DNA of 64,000 bases. It comes from Acetobacter sp. DsW_063 (GTDB lineage Bacteria > Pseudomonadota > Alphaproteobacteria > Acetobacterales > Acetobacteraceae). The translations under genes and the position numbers were made by a program. How positions within the stretch are numbered: position 1 is the first letter of the stretch; each line of letters begins with the position of its first letter. Below, piece after piece: positions 1 through 9,114 of the stretch. The notes under the pieces were generated by a model. It did no database searches and was not told where the DNA came from. It saw nothing but the letters and a program-made list of their open reading frames with translations. The stretch lies in assembly GCF_002153745.1 (NCBI RefSeq), contig NZ_JOPL01000005.1, positions 186,001 through 250,000 of the forward strand. The letters run 5' to 3'.

Positions 1-2
1 GA

Positions 3-590
3 GTTCATAAGGAGAGGATCTGTAGTGTTCATCTTGAGCGCCTGATTTTTATGAGTCCACCGCTACGCAAGGTGTTGGACGCGTGGTCGGTTATTGATCT
101 AAAGAATTGCTGGTTGGTGGCAGGATGTCTTGCTCAAACGGTGTGGAACGAGAAATTTGGATTTCCTCTTGAACACGGTGTTTTAGATCTGGACCTTGTG
201 TATTTCGATTCGACCGACATTTCCGCAGATAGTGAACAACAAAATTCTGAGCGCGTTCGCAGCGTTCTTTCTGACATTCCTCTCTGGGTCGATGTAAAGA
301 ATGAAGCGAGGGTTCACGTCTGGTATAAGGAAAAATTCGGCTATTCAATTGCGCCATATCGTTCCGTCACAGACGCGATTGACACGTTTCCGACAACGGC
401 GACAGCAGCGGGGATTCGCCCGGGAGAGGATGACATTGAGGTTTATGCGCCATTTGGTTTGACGGATATGTTCGACGGCATTGTCCGAGCGAACAAACGG
501 CAGATCACGGCACAGATTTATGAAGCCAAGGTGTCGCGATGGCTTTCTCATTGGCCGAATTTACAAATTGTTCCGTGGGACGAGTCCTGA
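3..590 (+). CDS. Nucleotidyltransferase family protein (NTP_transf_6/DUF925 type), 5' partial
   Basis: The protein resembles the NTP_transf_6 family, putative nucleotidyltransferases of unknown substrate. Visible hallmarks are the early WLVAGCLAQTVWN stretch, which carries the family's G-x-x-x-x-x-W-N pattern, and the acidic LDLDLVYFD segment expected at the metal/nucleotide site. The first ATG is at position 51, but the frame stays open to the left edge, and the extra upstream residues (LERLIF before MSPPL) continue the helix family members have there. I therefore treat the gene as truncated by the window, with its start further left. It is followed by about 200 bp of AT-richer non-coding DNA. 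Function beyond the family is not inferable. Confidence 0.7.
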   Translation, partial: VHKERICSVHLERLIFMSPPLRKVLDAWSVIDLKNCWLVAGCLAQTVWNEKFGFPLEHGVLDLDLVYFDSTDISADSEQQNSERVRSVLSDIPLWVDVKNEARVHVWYKEKFGYSIAPYRSVTDAIDTFPTTATAAGIRPGEDDIEVYAPFGLTDMFDGIVRANKRQITAQIYEAKVSRWLSHWPNLQIVPWDES

Positions 591-797
591 ACGATCCGTG
601 TTTCGGAACGAACGGCGTAAGTTCAGCATCCAAGATATGAGCGGCGGCATATTCAGGTGCACGGCTATTTTTCTTCGTCGTGGAGAATAGTGGACGTCGC
701 GTGCTAGTTGGTTATAGTCTACGAATTATAATTTTTTATTTTCTTCATTTATTGCTGAAAACGTTAGATGGTGACGCATGGTTGCTGTATTTTTACA

Positions 798-1328
798 CTA
801 CTTAACGGCAGCATAGATGAAGCAGTCACGTGGAGAAGAACTGACATTGGGATGAACGATATAACGACGGAGGACGCCTTCACGCGTCAATCCAGCTTTT
901 TCCATGACGCGAGCAGATCCTATGTTCTCCATGTCACAGATGCCGCTAACTCTGAAACACTCTCTCTGAGACAGCATTAATGTTACGGTCGTTTTCAAGA
1001 CATCAGTCATGACGCCGCGTCCCCACCACGGTCGCGCCAATACATATCCGACTTCTACGTGGAACGGCTTGATCTGGCGTAGAGAAAGCAAGCCACGAAA
1101 GCTGGTTTCTTTGGTGTCGTATACTGAATATGTTCTTCTTAATTCAGGCGGTGTAGAAATGCAGGTGGCAACGAACTCCTTCGTCTCTGACAGACGTTTG
1201 TGTGGGGCCCAGATCGTATATCGCGACACTTCAGGATCCTGCGCGTAGCCATTAAATATGTTCTCCGCATCCTCCATGGATAAAGGGCGAAGAACATGGT
1301 CAGGAGAGTGAAAGCGGTCGGGTAGCAT
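798..1328 (-). CDS. GNAT family N-acetyltransferase (RimJ/RimL type)
   Basis: A 176-residue acetyl-CoA-dependent N-acetyltransferase of the RimJ/RimL branch. The N-terminus has the typical LRPLSMEDAENIF start of this group, followed by a YAQDPEVSRY segment. The GYVLARPWWGRGVMT motif is the acetyl-CoA binding motif A, and the C-terminal NIGSARVMEKAGLTREG segment is the conserved asparagine/alanine helix with the usual EKxGxxxEG turn. The ATG at 1328 puts the family core near the N-terminus; an in-frame TTG at 1364 is possible but has no better ribosome site. It stands alone, and about 285 bp of non-coding DNA separates it from the next gene. The acceptor (ribosomal protein, antibiotic or small amine) cannot be told from sequence. 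Confidence 0.8.
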   Translation of the reverse strand: MLPDRFHSPDHVLRPLSMEDAENIFNGYAQDPEVSRYTIWAPHKRLSETKEFVATCISTPPELRRTYSVYDTKETSFRGLLSLRQIKPFHVEVGYVLARPWWGRGVMTDVLKTTVTLMLSQRECFRVSGICDMENIGSARVMEKAGLTREGVLRRYIVHPNVSSSPRDCFIYAAVK

Positions 1329-1614
1329 GGCAGCGACTATGGGCGTCGCAAAACTGTAATGCAAGAATATGCGGTCGTCGGACCCGTTTGACGCCCGGCG
1401 GCCGATATAAGGTGCGTTCGTTCCCAGATTCGGGACGATTTTCGCTACATCGGAGATCCATCTGGTTGGCCGAGCGTTATTCGGTCATCAAATTTTCTGT
1501 AATATATATCTATAATAGAGCGCAATGTTCGGTTTCAGGGTGACCGTTCGGAAGTCTTCACATCAAACGACGTATCGCTATATGCCCCTGATAAGGAGCA
1601 GACCGTAGCGCCAA

Positions 1615-2226
1615 TCACCACGCGAGGTGGGGATCGGTCTTCTTGGTCTTGAGAATTTTGATGGCGCGGATATTGGGTTTTTTCTCCTCAGTCGGAATGG
1701 CTCCTGAGGACAGGAATGTAGGCGCGAGCGAGGTCGTTTCTGAATCGCGACGCAGTGTCACCTCTTTTCCGGTAATTGCCGTGACGGTCCAGTCGTTGAT
1801 CGTTTGCCCAACGACCCGTGGCTTGCTGCGCGAGTCTGCCGGACCGTCATGAAAGATGGCGGTCCAGCGTCCGTCTCGTCCGACAATGCCGGATAATCTC
1901 AAGGCGTCACGCGACTGTGCGGCGTCACCTTTGGGCCGTCGGTCGGGTTCGAACAGAGGACGATCCAGTAAAGCAGCGGCGACGGGGCTGAGAGGTTCTT
2001 CCGGTGCGGCGGAATCCGTGGCCTCCGTTGAAGCATCATCCGCATCGGGTCCTGACGGAGGTGTCTCCGGCGAGGTTGGTCCATCCGCCGGATGGGGCGG
2101 GGCGCTGCTTGCCACTTGGCCGGGGCCGTGCGCGAGTGGAGGGCTATGATCGGGAGCTTCGGCGCGTGCGTATGCGAAGGAAAGCTGGGCCGCGAAGAGA
2201 AAGACGACAAGCCGAAGAACGTTCAT
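1615..2226 (-). CDS. GspC/GspN-like periplasmic protein of type II secretion
   Basis: A 203-residue protein with an N-terminal hydrophobic segment (residues 4-20, signal peptide or membrane anchor), a Pro/Ala/Asp-rich linker (about 25-85) and a C-terminal domain. That domain starts LLDRPLFEPDRRP and continues with the small beta domain seen in GspC homology regions (LRLSGIVG, then VGQTINDWTVTAI and VTLRR). In type II systems this domain couples the inner-membrane platform to the secretin. The ATG is at 2226, sharing ATGA with the end of the ATPase gene; the longer open frame upstream is only a shadow of that gene. It lies 9 kb from the other gsp genes, at the end of the SPFH/ATPase operon. 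I infer it is the missing C component; a lone periplasmic protein unrelated to secretion is the alternative. Confidence 0.55.
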   Translation of the reverse strand: MNVLRLVVFLFAAQLSFAYARAEAPDHSPPLAHGPGQVASSAPPHPADGPTSPETPPSGPDADDASTEATDSAAPEEPLSPVAAALLDRPLFEPDRRPKGDAAQSRDALRLSGIVGRDGRWTAIFHDGPADSRSKPRVVGQTINDWTVTAITGKEVTLRRDSETTSLAPTFLSSGAIPTEEKKPNIRAIKILKTKKTDPHLAW

Positions 2227-4202
2227 CTGGTTTTCGTTTCCTTGCTCGGACCGTTTTCGTCGAAACGCAGCAGCCGGCCCGCGTTCGCCAGTCCAGCCAG
2301 CGTCGAGGCATTGTGCAGTAATGCCGCCATCACCGCTCCCTGCGCACCCAGCAAGTTGAAGGCGGCCATGCCGATCAGGATCGCGGTCCAGCCGACGCCC
2401 ATGCCGACATTGGTCTGAATGGTGCGGCGGCACCGGCGGCTCAGACGGATAGCCGTTCCGAGGCGACGTAAGTTGGGCTGCATGAGCACGAGGTCGGACG
2501 AACTGAGAGCTACGTCGGTGCTTTCCGCCCCCATCGCGACGCCGACGGCGCCCGCACGTAGGGCTAAGGCGTCGTTGATGCCGTCTCCGACCACGAGCGG
2601 GCGGCGGCCCTCTTCGATTTCCTCCAGAACACATCCCATTTTTTCTGCGGGAAGCACTTCCGCTCGGATTTCGGAGACGCCGACGTCGCGCCCGACACGC
2701 TCGGCGACCGCGCGGCGATCCCCTGTCAGCAGGATTTGTCGGGTCAGCCCCATAGTGCGTAGTTCTTCCATCGCATCGGCGGCCTCATCGCGCGGCTGGT
2801 CAGACAACAGGATCCAGCCGAGGAACTGGTTGTCCATTCCCAGACACACCATCGGGCCACTGTGCTCGGGCGCGGGGCCGGGATCGACGCCCGCCGCGAT
2901 AAGCAGGGCTGGACGTCCCATGCGCAGAATGGCGCCGCCGGCCAGAGTGACGCGCATGCCAAGGCCGTGCAGTTCTTCCGTGTCGTGGGGTTGTATCTGC
3001 GGCGCCTCCGGGCGACTGCGATGAAGTGCGCGGCTGACGGGATGGGCGCTCAGCGCGCCGATCGAAGCCGCTTGGTCGAGAAGTAAGACTTCGCTAACGC
3101 CGGGGGCGGGAAGCGCGCGCTCCAGTGAGAGATGACCTGTGGTCAGGGTGCCGGTCTTGTCGATGATAAGCGAGTCCACCTCCGCCAGATGTTCGAGGAA
3201 GGCGGTTCCCTTGATCAGAATTCCGTGCCGGGCGGCGACCGCGATTGAGGCGATGGATGCGGCGGGAGCAGCCAGCACCACGGCGCAGGGGCATGACGCG
3301 ACAAGCACTGCGAGCATGGCTGCCGTCGATCCGGAAGCGAACCAGACGGCGGCCGCCACGGTCATAATCAACGCCATATAGGAACCGGCGTAGCGCTCCA
3401 GCAGACGCGTGAGCGGCGGCTTGGCGTCTTCTGCGACCTCCATCAGGGCGATGATCTGCCCGAGCGCAGTGTCGTCCCCGATCCGTGTGACTTCGACGGT
3501 CAATATGCCGGACAGGTTGATGGACCCGGCGAGAACATGGGCGCCTGCAGCGACCTCGACGGGCGCGGACTCGCCTGTCAGAGACGCCATGTCCAGCGAT
3601 GACTGGCCGTCGAGAATGAGGCCGTCCGCCAGCAGTCTGTCGCCCGCACGCAGTTCGAGTCTGTCGCCGACGCGCAGGTCGGCGGCGGAAACGGCTTCGA
3701 CGGCGCCGTCGGGGCGGATACGTAGCGTCGTTGTGTCGACCAGTCGTTCAAGCGCTCTGATCGCCTCCTGCGAGCCGAGCAGCGAGCGTTCTTCAAGGAT
3801 GTGGCCTGCGATCATGATGATCGGAAGGAGGGCTGCGGTCAGCAGGTCGCCAGCCGCCCAGGAGGCCAGCATGGCGACCGCGACCAGTTGGTCGGTCAAT
3901 CCATGAAGCGACGGGTGGCGCAGGCTGGCGATTGCTGCGGCGAGGATTGGTGGGGCGACCAGCACGGCGGCGGCGGCGGACGCCAGATCCGGCAGGGCGC
4001 TGTCGCCACCGACAAGAAAGCGCCATGCTACTGCGATGGCGAGAAGCCAGCATGCGACCATCGCCAGCGTTAACCGCATGCCAAGCGCCCACCGCTCTGC
4101 GCGCGTCGTCAGGGGGACGGCTGCTGCGTCTCGCGCCGCCTCCGCACGCTGTTCCAGCCCGCGAAGAGCGTTGGGCGCGGCGGAAAAGGCGCTGGCGCTC
4201 AT
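2223..4202 (-). CDS. Heavy-metal/cation-translocating P1B-type ATPase
   Basis: A 659-residue P-type ATPase that should move a transition-metal or related cation across the inner membrane. Order of motifs: membrane helices around residues 42-65, 75-95 and 105-135, actuator-loop TGES at 209-212, the transmembrane metal site SCPCAVV with CPC at 304-306, the phosphorylated aspartate in DKTGT at 349-352, and the hinge GDGINDALAL towards the C-terminus. There is no N-terminal heavy-metal-associated (CxxC) domain. CPC is shared by Cu, Zn/Cd and some other P1B pumps, so the ion is not determined. The ATG at 4202 overlaps the preceding SPFH stop (ATGA), and the gene's own stop overlaps the next start, so translation is probably coupled through the operon. 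Confidence 0.88.
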   Translation of the reverse strand: MSASAFSAAPNALRGLEQRAEAARDAAAVPLTTRAERWALGMRLTLAMVACWLLAIAVAWRFLVGGDSALPDLASAAAAVLVAPPILAAAIASLRHPSLHGLTDQLVAVAMLASWAAGDLLTAALLPIIMIAGHILEERSLLGSQEAIRALERLVDTTTLRIRPDGAVEAVSAADLRVGDRLELRAGDRLLADGLILDGQSSLDMASLTGESAPVEVAAGAHVLAGSINLSGILTVEVTRIGDDTALGQIIALMEVAEDAKPPLTRLLERYAGSYMALIMTVAAAVWFASGSTAAMLAVLVASCPCAVVLAAPAASIASIAVAARHGILIKGTAFLEHLAEVDSLIIDKTGTLTTGHLSLERALPAPGVSEVLLLDQAASIGALSAHPVSRALHRSRPEAPQIQPHDTEELHGLGMRVTLAGGAILRMGRPALLIAAGVDPGPAPEHSGPMVCLGMDNQFLGWILLSDQPRDEAADAMEELRTMGLTRQILLTGDRRAVAERVGRDVGVSEIRAEVLPAEKMGCVLEEIEEGRRPLVVGDGINDALALRAGAVGVAMGAESTDVALSSSDLVLMQPNLRRLGTAIRLSRRCRRTIQTNVGMGVGWTAILIGMAAFNLLGAQGAVMAALLHNASTLAGLANAGRLLRFDENGPSKETKTR

Positions 4203-5350
4203 TGGGTGTTTCCTTCGGCTTGGGGCGACGTCGGGGAAACCGAAAGGATGGTCTGGCCGGTTCCGGGGGCGACGCTGGTGATTTCTCCGACGCGGGACAT
4301 GAAAACGGCGACGCGATCGCGCCACGCCTTTAGCGCAGCGGCGTCCCGCACGGGCTGCGGGGCGTCGGCTGCTGCGGTTTCGTCAGCGGAAATGGTTGCC
4401 GTCGAGGCCGAGGCTTGCCGGACCATTTCCTCGGCCGCGGCGGATGCGTCTGTCTGAAGGCGATCTCGTTCGCGATTGGCGTTCTGAATGACTCGTTCCG
4501 CGTCGGTGCGAGCCGCAGCGACGCCCTGCGCGGCGACCTGCTCCGCCGTGAGGACCTGATCAAACGCTTCTTTCGCGCGCGGCGGCAGGATCGGCACAAG
4601 GTCTATCCGCGTGACCTCGATTCCGAGATCAGCATTGGGTCCGTTCAGTGCGCGAAGGCGCGCGTTCACTTCGTCCATCAAGGCCTGCCGGAGGGCTGCG
4701 CGGCGCCGGGTGGTCGCTTCGTCGGCGCCGGTTTCGTCGCCACCCGAACGCACGACCAGAAAGTCTCCGATCGGGTGGGATGCGGCGATGTGAGTGGCGG
4801 CGGCGTAGAACGTTCGGCGTAACGCGGGCGGCACGTGTCGTTGGGCCTGCATATAGGCGACGGGCCGAACCACCTTATAGAACAATGTCGCGTCCAGCCT
4901 GACGACGTTTCCGTCGCCGGTCAGCAGATAGCTGGAGTTCGCCGCGTCACGGTTTTTTTCCATGTGCAGCCAGTCGTCGGATTCCTGAAGTTCGAGGTCG
5001 GTTTCGTCGCTGGCGTATGCTGTGTTGTCGCGGGTGACGCGCAATGAAATCTGATGATCGCTGGACGGCAGAAACGTTACTTCCTCGAATGGGCGCGGCA
5101 GAGCGATGACGAGGCCGGAGCGTCGGACGTCGACGACTTTCCCGTAAAGGACCACGACGGCGGTGCTGTCGGTCGGGACGGAGCGCACGTTTCCGGTTAG
5201 CCAGAAAAGTCCAAGAAGCGCTGTTACGGCGGCAAGCAGCAAGAAGGTGAAGCGGACGGTCTGCTCCAGCGGGCCAGAGACCGGCACGGGCGCGATGGAC
5301 GTGTCTCCGTGGGCTTGATCGACGGGGAGGGGGCGGGCGGAGGCGGACAT
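4199..5350 (-). CDS. SPFH/Band-7 domain membrane protein (HflK/HflC-like), third of three
   Basis: A 383-residue protein with one N-terminal membrane helix (about residues 33-52) followed by an SPFH/prohibitin-type domain (about 55-280) and an Ala/Arg/Glu-rich helical tail (about 270-330). Proteins of this fold form membrane scaffolds; HflK and HflC cage the FtsH protease. The order of the three SPFH genes and their direct coupling to a P-type ATPase differs from the usual hflX-hflK-hflC locus, so an FtsH role should not be assumed. The start at 5350 overlaps the previous stop by one base (TAATG). Confidence 0.75.
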   Translation of the reverse strand: MSASARPLPVDQAHGDTSIAPVPVSGPLEQTVRFTFLLLAAVTALLGLFWLTGNVRSVPTDSTAVVVLYGKVVDVRRSGLVIALPRPFEEVTFLPSSDHQISLRVTRDNTAYASDETDLELQESDDWLHMEKNRDAANSSYLLTGDGNVVRLDATLFYKVVRPVAYMQAQRHVPPALRRTFYAAATHIAASHPIGDFLVVRSGGDETGADEATTRRRAALRQALMDEVNARLRALNGPNADLGIEVTRIDLVPILPPRAKEAFDQVLTAEQVAAQGVAAARTDAERVIQNANRERDRLQTDASAAAEEMVRQASASTATISADETAAADAPQPVRDAAALKAWRDRVAVFMSRVGEITSVAPGTGQTILSVSPTSPQAEGNTQ

Positions 5351-6375
5351 TACCGTTTTTCCGTCGCGGCCCGGATGGCGTCCTGCGGGACGACGGGGGA
5401 GGGAAGTGCGTCCAGAACGGTGCGTCCGGCGCCGGGCAGGCCGGTGAGGACGTTGAAGGGTGCGGCGTCCGTGCGCATCACGAGCCGCGTATTACGCCCA
5501 GCGATTTCGTTGATTGTGCCGAGCGTACGCAGCGCCGCGTAAAGATCGGGCGCCTTGCCGTAGCTTTCGGCGTAAATCGCGGCGGCCTGTGCGTGCGCCT
5601 TTGCTTCGGTGATAGCGGCTTCCGCTTTCGCGCGGGCGACGATAATGCGTGCGTCGCGCTCTGCGTCAGCCTTGATCGCAGCCGCCTTGCGCAGGCCTTC
5701 CGCCGTACGCGCGGCTGCTACTGTCTCCCGCTCTGCGCGCATTCTCGCAACTGTGGCGCTTAGGGTTTCGGCAGGCAGGCTCAGGCGCTCGACGCCGACC
5801 TGCTCTATACGCACGCCATAAATCGCCTCCGCCTGGGGTCGAATTACTGCGAGAAGTTTCTTTTCGAATTCGCCAGTTTTCACAGCGGAGGGGACGGTGT
5901 TGATAAGATCGCTCAACGCGAAATCGCTGGCGACGATCTGCAAGGTCGAACCCAGCAGGGAGCGGAGTTGACGAGCGGCCTCGTCCGGGTCGTTTCCCGT
6001 CGCCCTGAGAAAGTGTTTTATTTGATCAGGATCGTTCGGGATGGACCATGCGATGAACGCCTGCACGAGAACGCGTAGCCCGTCACGAGTGCCAACGTCC
6101 TGCAAGCCGCCGGATGTGGTGCGCGTCTGCATGTCCACCGTTTGCGCCATTTCCAGCGGGGCGGGCATTTTCCATGTCAGACCGGGCGATGTCTGCACGC
6201 GGACGGGGGCTCCGAAGCGGGTGACGACCACAGCTTGCCCGGATGAGACCGTAAGCGACGTTGCGGCGAGCAGCGCGCCGCCGAAAACTGCGCCTGCGAG
6301 CGCAAATCTGCCAAGCGTCGCGCCAGAGGGGGCGCTGCGGGAAGCGTCGGCGGCGTGGGATGCGTGTCCGCTCAT
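5350..6375 (-). CDS. SPFH/Band-7 domain membrane protein (HflC-like), second of three
   Basis: A 341-residue HflC-type protein: a membrane helix at about residues 25-45, then the Band-7 core with the typical QAVVVTRFGAPVRV entry strand, the GLTWKMP segment and the C-terminal coiled region rich in Ala, Glu and Arg (about 210-265). ERDARIIVARAKAEA is the usual heptad-like tail of prohibitin homologues. The ATG at 6375 sits in an ATGA overlap with the upstream gene, which indicates translational coupling. It probably forms a hetero-oligomer with the two flanking SPFH proteins; the partner protease or transporter is not known. Confidence 0.78.
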   Translation of the reverse strand: MSGHASHAADASRSAPSGATLGRFALAGAVFGGALLAATSLTVSSGQAVVVTRFGAPVRVQTSPGLTWKMPAPLEMAQTVDMQTRTTSGGLQDVGTRDGLRVLVQAFIAWSIPNDPDQIKHFLRATGNDPDEAARQLRSLLGSTLQIVASDFALSDLINTVPSAVKTGEFEKKLLAVIRPQAEAIYGVRIEQVGVERLSLPAETLSATVARMRAERETVAAARTAEGLRKAAAIKADAERDARIIVARAKAEAAITEAKAHAQAAAIYAESYGKAPDLYAALRTLGTINEIAGRNTRLVMRTDAAPFNVLTGLPGAGRTVLDALPSPVVPQDAIRAATEKR

Positions 6376-8240
6376 TTCGTGTCCAAATTGTCCTGAGGGG
6401 CGGAAGGTGACGTCGCGCCAGCGCGCATGTCGAGCAGGGCGTTCTGAACTTTGGCGTCAAGGACGGTGATGTTGGCCCCGACCAGACCGCGTTTCAGGTT
6501 TGCGAGATAGCGCTCCAGAAGGAAGGCGCGTCCGCCGACACGCCACGCGGTGGCGTCTCCGTCCATGCGGGCTGCGTCCGCTTCGGCGGAGCTGCGGATC
6601 GACTGCGCCTGCGCCGTGGCCTGCGCTTCGTCGGTATAGGAATCCCGCGCGGCGAGAGCGTGCGTTTCTTCCGCGCGTGCGTTTTCCTCGGATATCGACG
6701 TTCGCGCCTTGATCTCGGCCGCTTGCACGAGACGCCACGCTTTCGCGGCGGCGGCGGGCGGCTGCACGGAGTCAACAAGAACCGCGACGACTTCCAGCCC
6801 TGAGCGATGGGAGTCCAGATCTTGCTGCAGGTTACGCGACAGGGTTTCCGCGATGTGTTCCCGTCGGGTGGCCATTACGCCATCAAGTGTCTCCGACGCG
6901 AAAAAATCGACAAGCCGACGTCGTGCCAGAGATCGTAATAAAGTTTCCGGCGAAGCTACCGTGTAGAGCGAGTCCATGGCGCCGTGATCGGAGAGACGCA
7001 CGCGATACAGAACCCGCAGATTGGCGGTCATCGTCTCAAACCCGGCGCGTCCGTCGCTCTGCGTCCGGGCGACGAGGTATGACGCATCTTCGGGCGATCC
7101 ATCCCAGAGGCGATTGGCGCTGTCGGGTGGCTCGCCCTCCGCAGTGGAAACGTCCGAGGCTCTGGCTGCGGCAGTCGCGTCCGACACCGCCAGAGAGTGG
7201 ATGGCGCCAAATTCGACAAGACGCACCCGCCCTAGCGGCGCGGGCAGGGTGACGTGCAGGCCGGGGCGAAGCACGGCTGTGGGAACCCCGAAGCGTTCGT
7301 AGACCCCCCTCTGGTTCTGGGGGATCTGTACGACGCCGCTTCCGGCCCAGGTCAACAGCAGCATCGCCAGCGCGACCGGCGGCGCGGCACGGCGCACGAA
7401 GGCGAGAGCCCAGCTTCGTTCAAAGTCCAGCCCGAACTTCCGTCGAAGTATGTCTCCAATATGCGCCGGGGTCAGAGCGCGTGGCGCCGAGAAGGCAACG
7501 ACGTCGACGCAGGAGCGGGCGGTCCGCGCTTCTGCGGGCGGAGCGAAAAGACCGGCGACGAGGCGCAGGACTATCTCGCACGATCCGAATACTACGAGAC
7601 CGGCGGGAACTTTCCATAGCCACGCTGGCGGCGTTCCCCCTCCGGCAAGGTCGCCGAGCAGCAACCCTGCGAGCAGCAGCACACAGAGGCACAGACGTAG
7701 CACGCCTGGCGCGCCGGACACGGGCCGCAGCATGGCTGTCGGGCGCGTCGTCAGAAAACGCTCAGCTAGGAGAAGCACGAAGGCGAAGGCCAGTACGCCG
7801 GTGGCGAGCGGCCCTGCTGCGGGAATTGCGCCAGATGCAACAAACGCCGTGTGTGTAAACGCGCGTGAAGCGGATGCAAATGACAGCGCTAGGCAGGGTG
7901 TAAGCAGAACTGCCTGTGGCCAGAGAGGGATTTTCCGGTCGGGCGACCGGATCGCGCGGAGCAGGGGTAGCGCGGAGAAAGTTGCGCCGCAGGTCAGGAC
8001 GAACGATGCAACGACTGCGCCGGACAGCGGACTGCGGAGTACAAGGTCCGCGAACGCGGTATGCGCGGCCGCAGGACGCAAGGCGGCTCCGCGCACTACG
8101 AAAGCCGCGAGAGCGCCGATAAGGGACGTCGCGCCCGTGAGAGCCAGAATGCGCGTCAGGGACCGCGTCGCCGCAGAGGAAGGCGCGGTGGGCGGAGCCG
8201 CAGTCGTGTCGGCGGTGTGGGGCGTCGAAAAATCCGCCAA
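6372..8240 (-). CDS. SPFH domain protein (HflK-like) with a polytopic N-terminal membrane region
   Basis: A 622-residue protein, much longer than ordinary HflK (about 400). The first roughly 310 residues contain five or six hydrophobic segments (around 29-50, 68-92, 108-128, 140-160, 180-200 and 210-235), plus one more at about 290-310 just before the SPFH core. The core begins IPQNQRGVYERFG, the HflK entry signature, and continues to an Ala-rich helical tail near 500-560. The initiation codon appears to be TTG at 8240 because no ATG or GTG fits the N-terminus better; this start is uncertain. It is the first gene of the SPFH/ATPase operon. The 96-bp gap upstream holds a possible Pho-box-like repeat. 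Confidence 0.72.
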   Translation of the reverse strand: MADFSTPHTADTTAAPPTAPSSAATRSLTRILALTGATSLIGALAAFVVRGAALRPAAAHTAFADLVLRSPLSGAVVASFVLTCGATFSALPLLRAIRSPDRKIPLWPQAVLLTPCLALSFASASRAFTHTAFVASGAIPAAGPLATGVLAFAFVLLLAERFLTTRPTAMLRPVSGAPGVLRLCLCVLLLAGLLLGDLAGGGTPPAWLWKVPAGLVVFGSCEIVLRLVAGLFAPPAEARTARSCVDVVAFSAPRALTPAHIGDILRRKFGLDFERSWALAFVRRAAPPVALAMLLLTWAGSGVVQIPQNQRGVYERFGVPTAVLRPGLHVTLPAPLGRVRLVEFGAIHSLAVSDATAAARASDVSTAEGEPPDSANRLWDGSPEDASYLVARTQSDGRAGFETMTANLRVLYRVRLSDHGAMDSLYTVASPETLLRSLARRRLVDFFASETLDGVMATRREHIAETLSRNLQQDLDSHRSGLEVVAVLVDSVQPPAAAAKAWRLVQAAEIKARTSISEENARAEETHALAARDSYTDEAQATAQAQSIRSSAEADAARMDGDATAWRVGGRAFLLERYLANLKRGLVGANITVLDAKVQNALLDMRAGATSPSAPQDNLDTK

Positions 8241-8310
8241 TGGTCGCTCGCGTGGTCCAGTGATCGAAGAAAAGACAGGCGAATTTATAGAAGTGTTACA
8301 GGGGGTGTTT

Positions 8311-8328
8311 GTGACAATCCCATGAAAT
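8311..8328 (-). promoter_or_regulatory. Weak Pho-box-like repeat upstream of the SPFH operon
   Basis: On the minus strand two heptamers, ATTTCAT and TTGTCAC, are separated by four bases (7-4-7 layout). They resemble the PhoB unit CTGTCAT/CTGTCAC with about two mismatches each. The site is about 70 bp before the first gene of the SPFH/ATPase/GspC-like operon. It is the weakest of four such sites in the window and could be chance. Confidence 0.3.
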
Positions 8329-8336
8329 GATAACCT

Positions 8337-9023
8337 TCACGCATCGCACCATTGCCGGACGAGGTTGTGATACACATTGGTCAGCGAAAGGACCGCCGGA
8401 TCGTCAGGTTGCGTTCGGCTCCGCAGGTCGATGATCGATCTGTCCAGAGCGAAGAGCAGCGATCGTGACGCGGCGTCTCGCACGAGCGACTGTATCCAGA
8501 AAAACGAGGCGACTCTGTTGCCGCGCGTTACGGGTGTTACGCGGTGCAGCATGGTGGTTGGATAGACGATCATGTCTCCGGCGGGCAGGCGGATCAGTTC
8601 CGATCCGCAGTCCGTCACCAGATCAAGCTCACCGTCTTCATACTCTTCGAGATCGCTGAGGAATAGCGTCGCCGAGAGATCGGCTCGCATCATCTGTCCG
8701 TTCGCGCCGGGGATGGTCTGCACCGAATTGTCGACGTGCAGGCCGTAGGTCATACCTTCGTCATAACGATTGAACATGGGCGGGTAGATGAGGCGCGGCA
8801 GGGCGAGGCCGCGAAACAGCAGACTATCGGATAAGGCCTGAAGGAGAACGGCGCGCGCAGCCGCAGCTTTCGTGCATTCTGGCGCGAGTTGCATGTTTTT
8901 CTTGCTATGGGCGGCCTGTGGCCCGGCGGTCGAGCGTCCGTCCACCCACGAGCCGGTGGCCACAAGACGCCGACATTCGGCGACCTGATCCGGCGTCAGA
9001 ATTTCCGGAATATGTACGGGCAT
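8337..9023 (-). CDS. PKHD-type Fe(II)/2-oxoglutarate hydroxylase (PiuC/YbiX family)
   Basis: A 228-residue member of the PKHD-type hydroxylase family, Fe(II)- and 2-oxoglutarate-dependent dioxygenases often linked to iron uptake loci. The H-x-D pair lies in YGLHVDNS, the second iron histidine in MLHRVTPVTRG, and the Arg of the same motif is the expected 2-oxoglutarate anchor. Length matches the family (about 225). The ATG at 9023 is preceded by a purine-rich AGGACAG stretch. In many genomes the neighbour is a TonB siderophore receptor; here none is adjacent, so its substrate is unknown. A strong hairpin separates it from the phosphoesterase gene upstream. Confidence 0.88.
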   Translation of the reverse strand: MPVHIPEILTPDQVAECRRLVATGSWVDGRSTAGPQAAHSKKNMQLAPECTKAAAARAVLLQALSDSLLFRGLALPRLIYPPMFNRYDEGMTYGLHVDNSVQTIPGANGQMMRADLSATLFLSDLEEYEDGELDLVTDCGSELIRLPAGDMIVYPTTMLHRVTPVTRGNRVASFFWIQSLVRDAASRSLLFALDRSIIDLRSRTQPDDPAVLSLTNVYHNLVRQWCDA

Positions 9024-9066
9024 TGTTTCTGTCCTGCCTGGACGCGCGGGTGAAGTGACGAAAACG

Positions 9067-9114
9067 CAGCTTCTGCCCGGGCCGACTTATTATGGTCGGT
9101 CCGGGCAGAAGCTG
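9067..9114 (-). terminator. Strong hairpin, probable intrinsic terminator
   Basis: Two 20-base arms (9067-9086 and 9095-9114) pair with a single mismatch around an AT-rich loop. Read on the minus strand the stem is followed within a few bases by TTTT, so it can terminate transcripts from the phosphoesterase gene before the hydroxylase gene. Smaller GC-rich inverted repeats follow at about 9120-9180. Confidence 0.7.
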
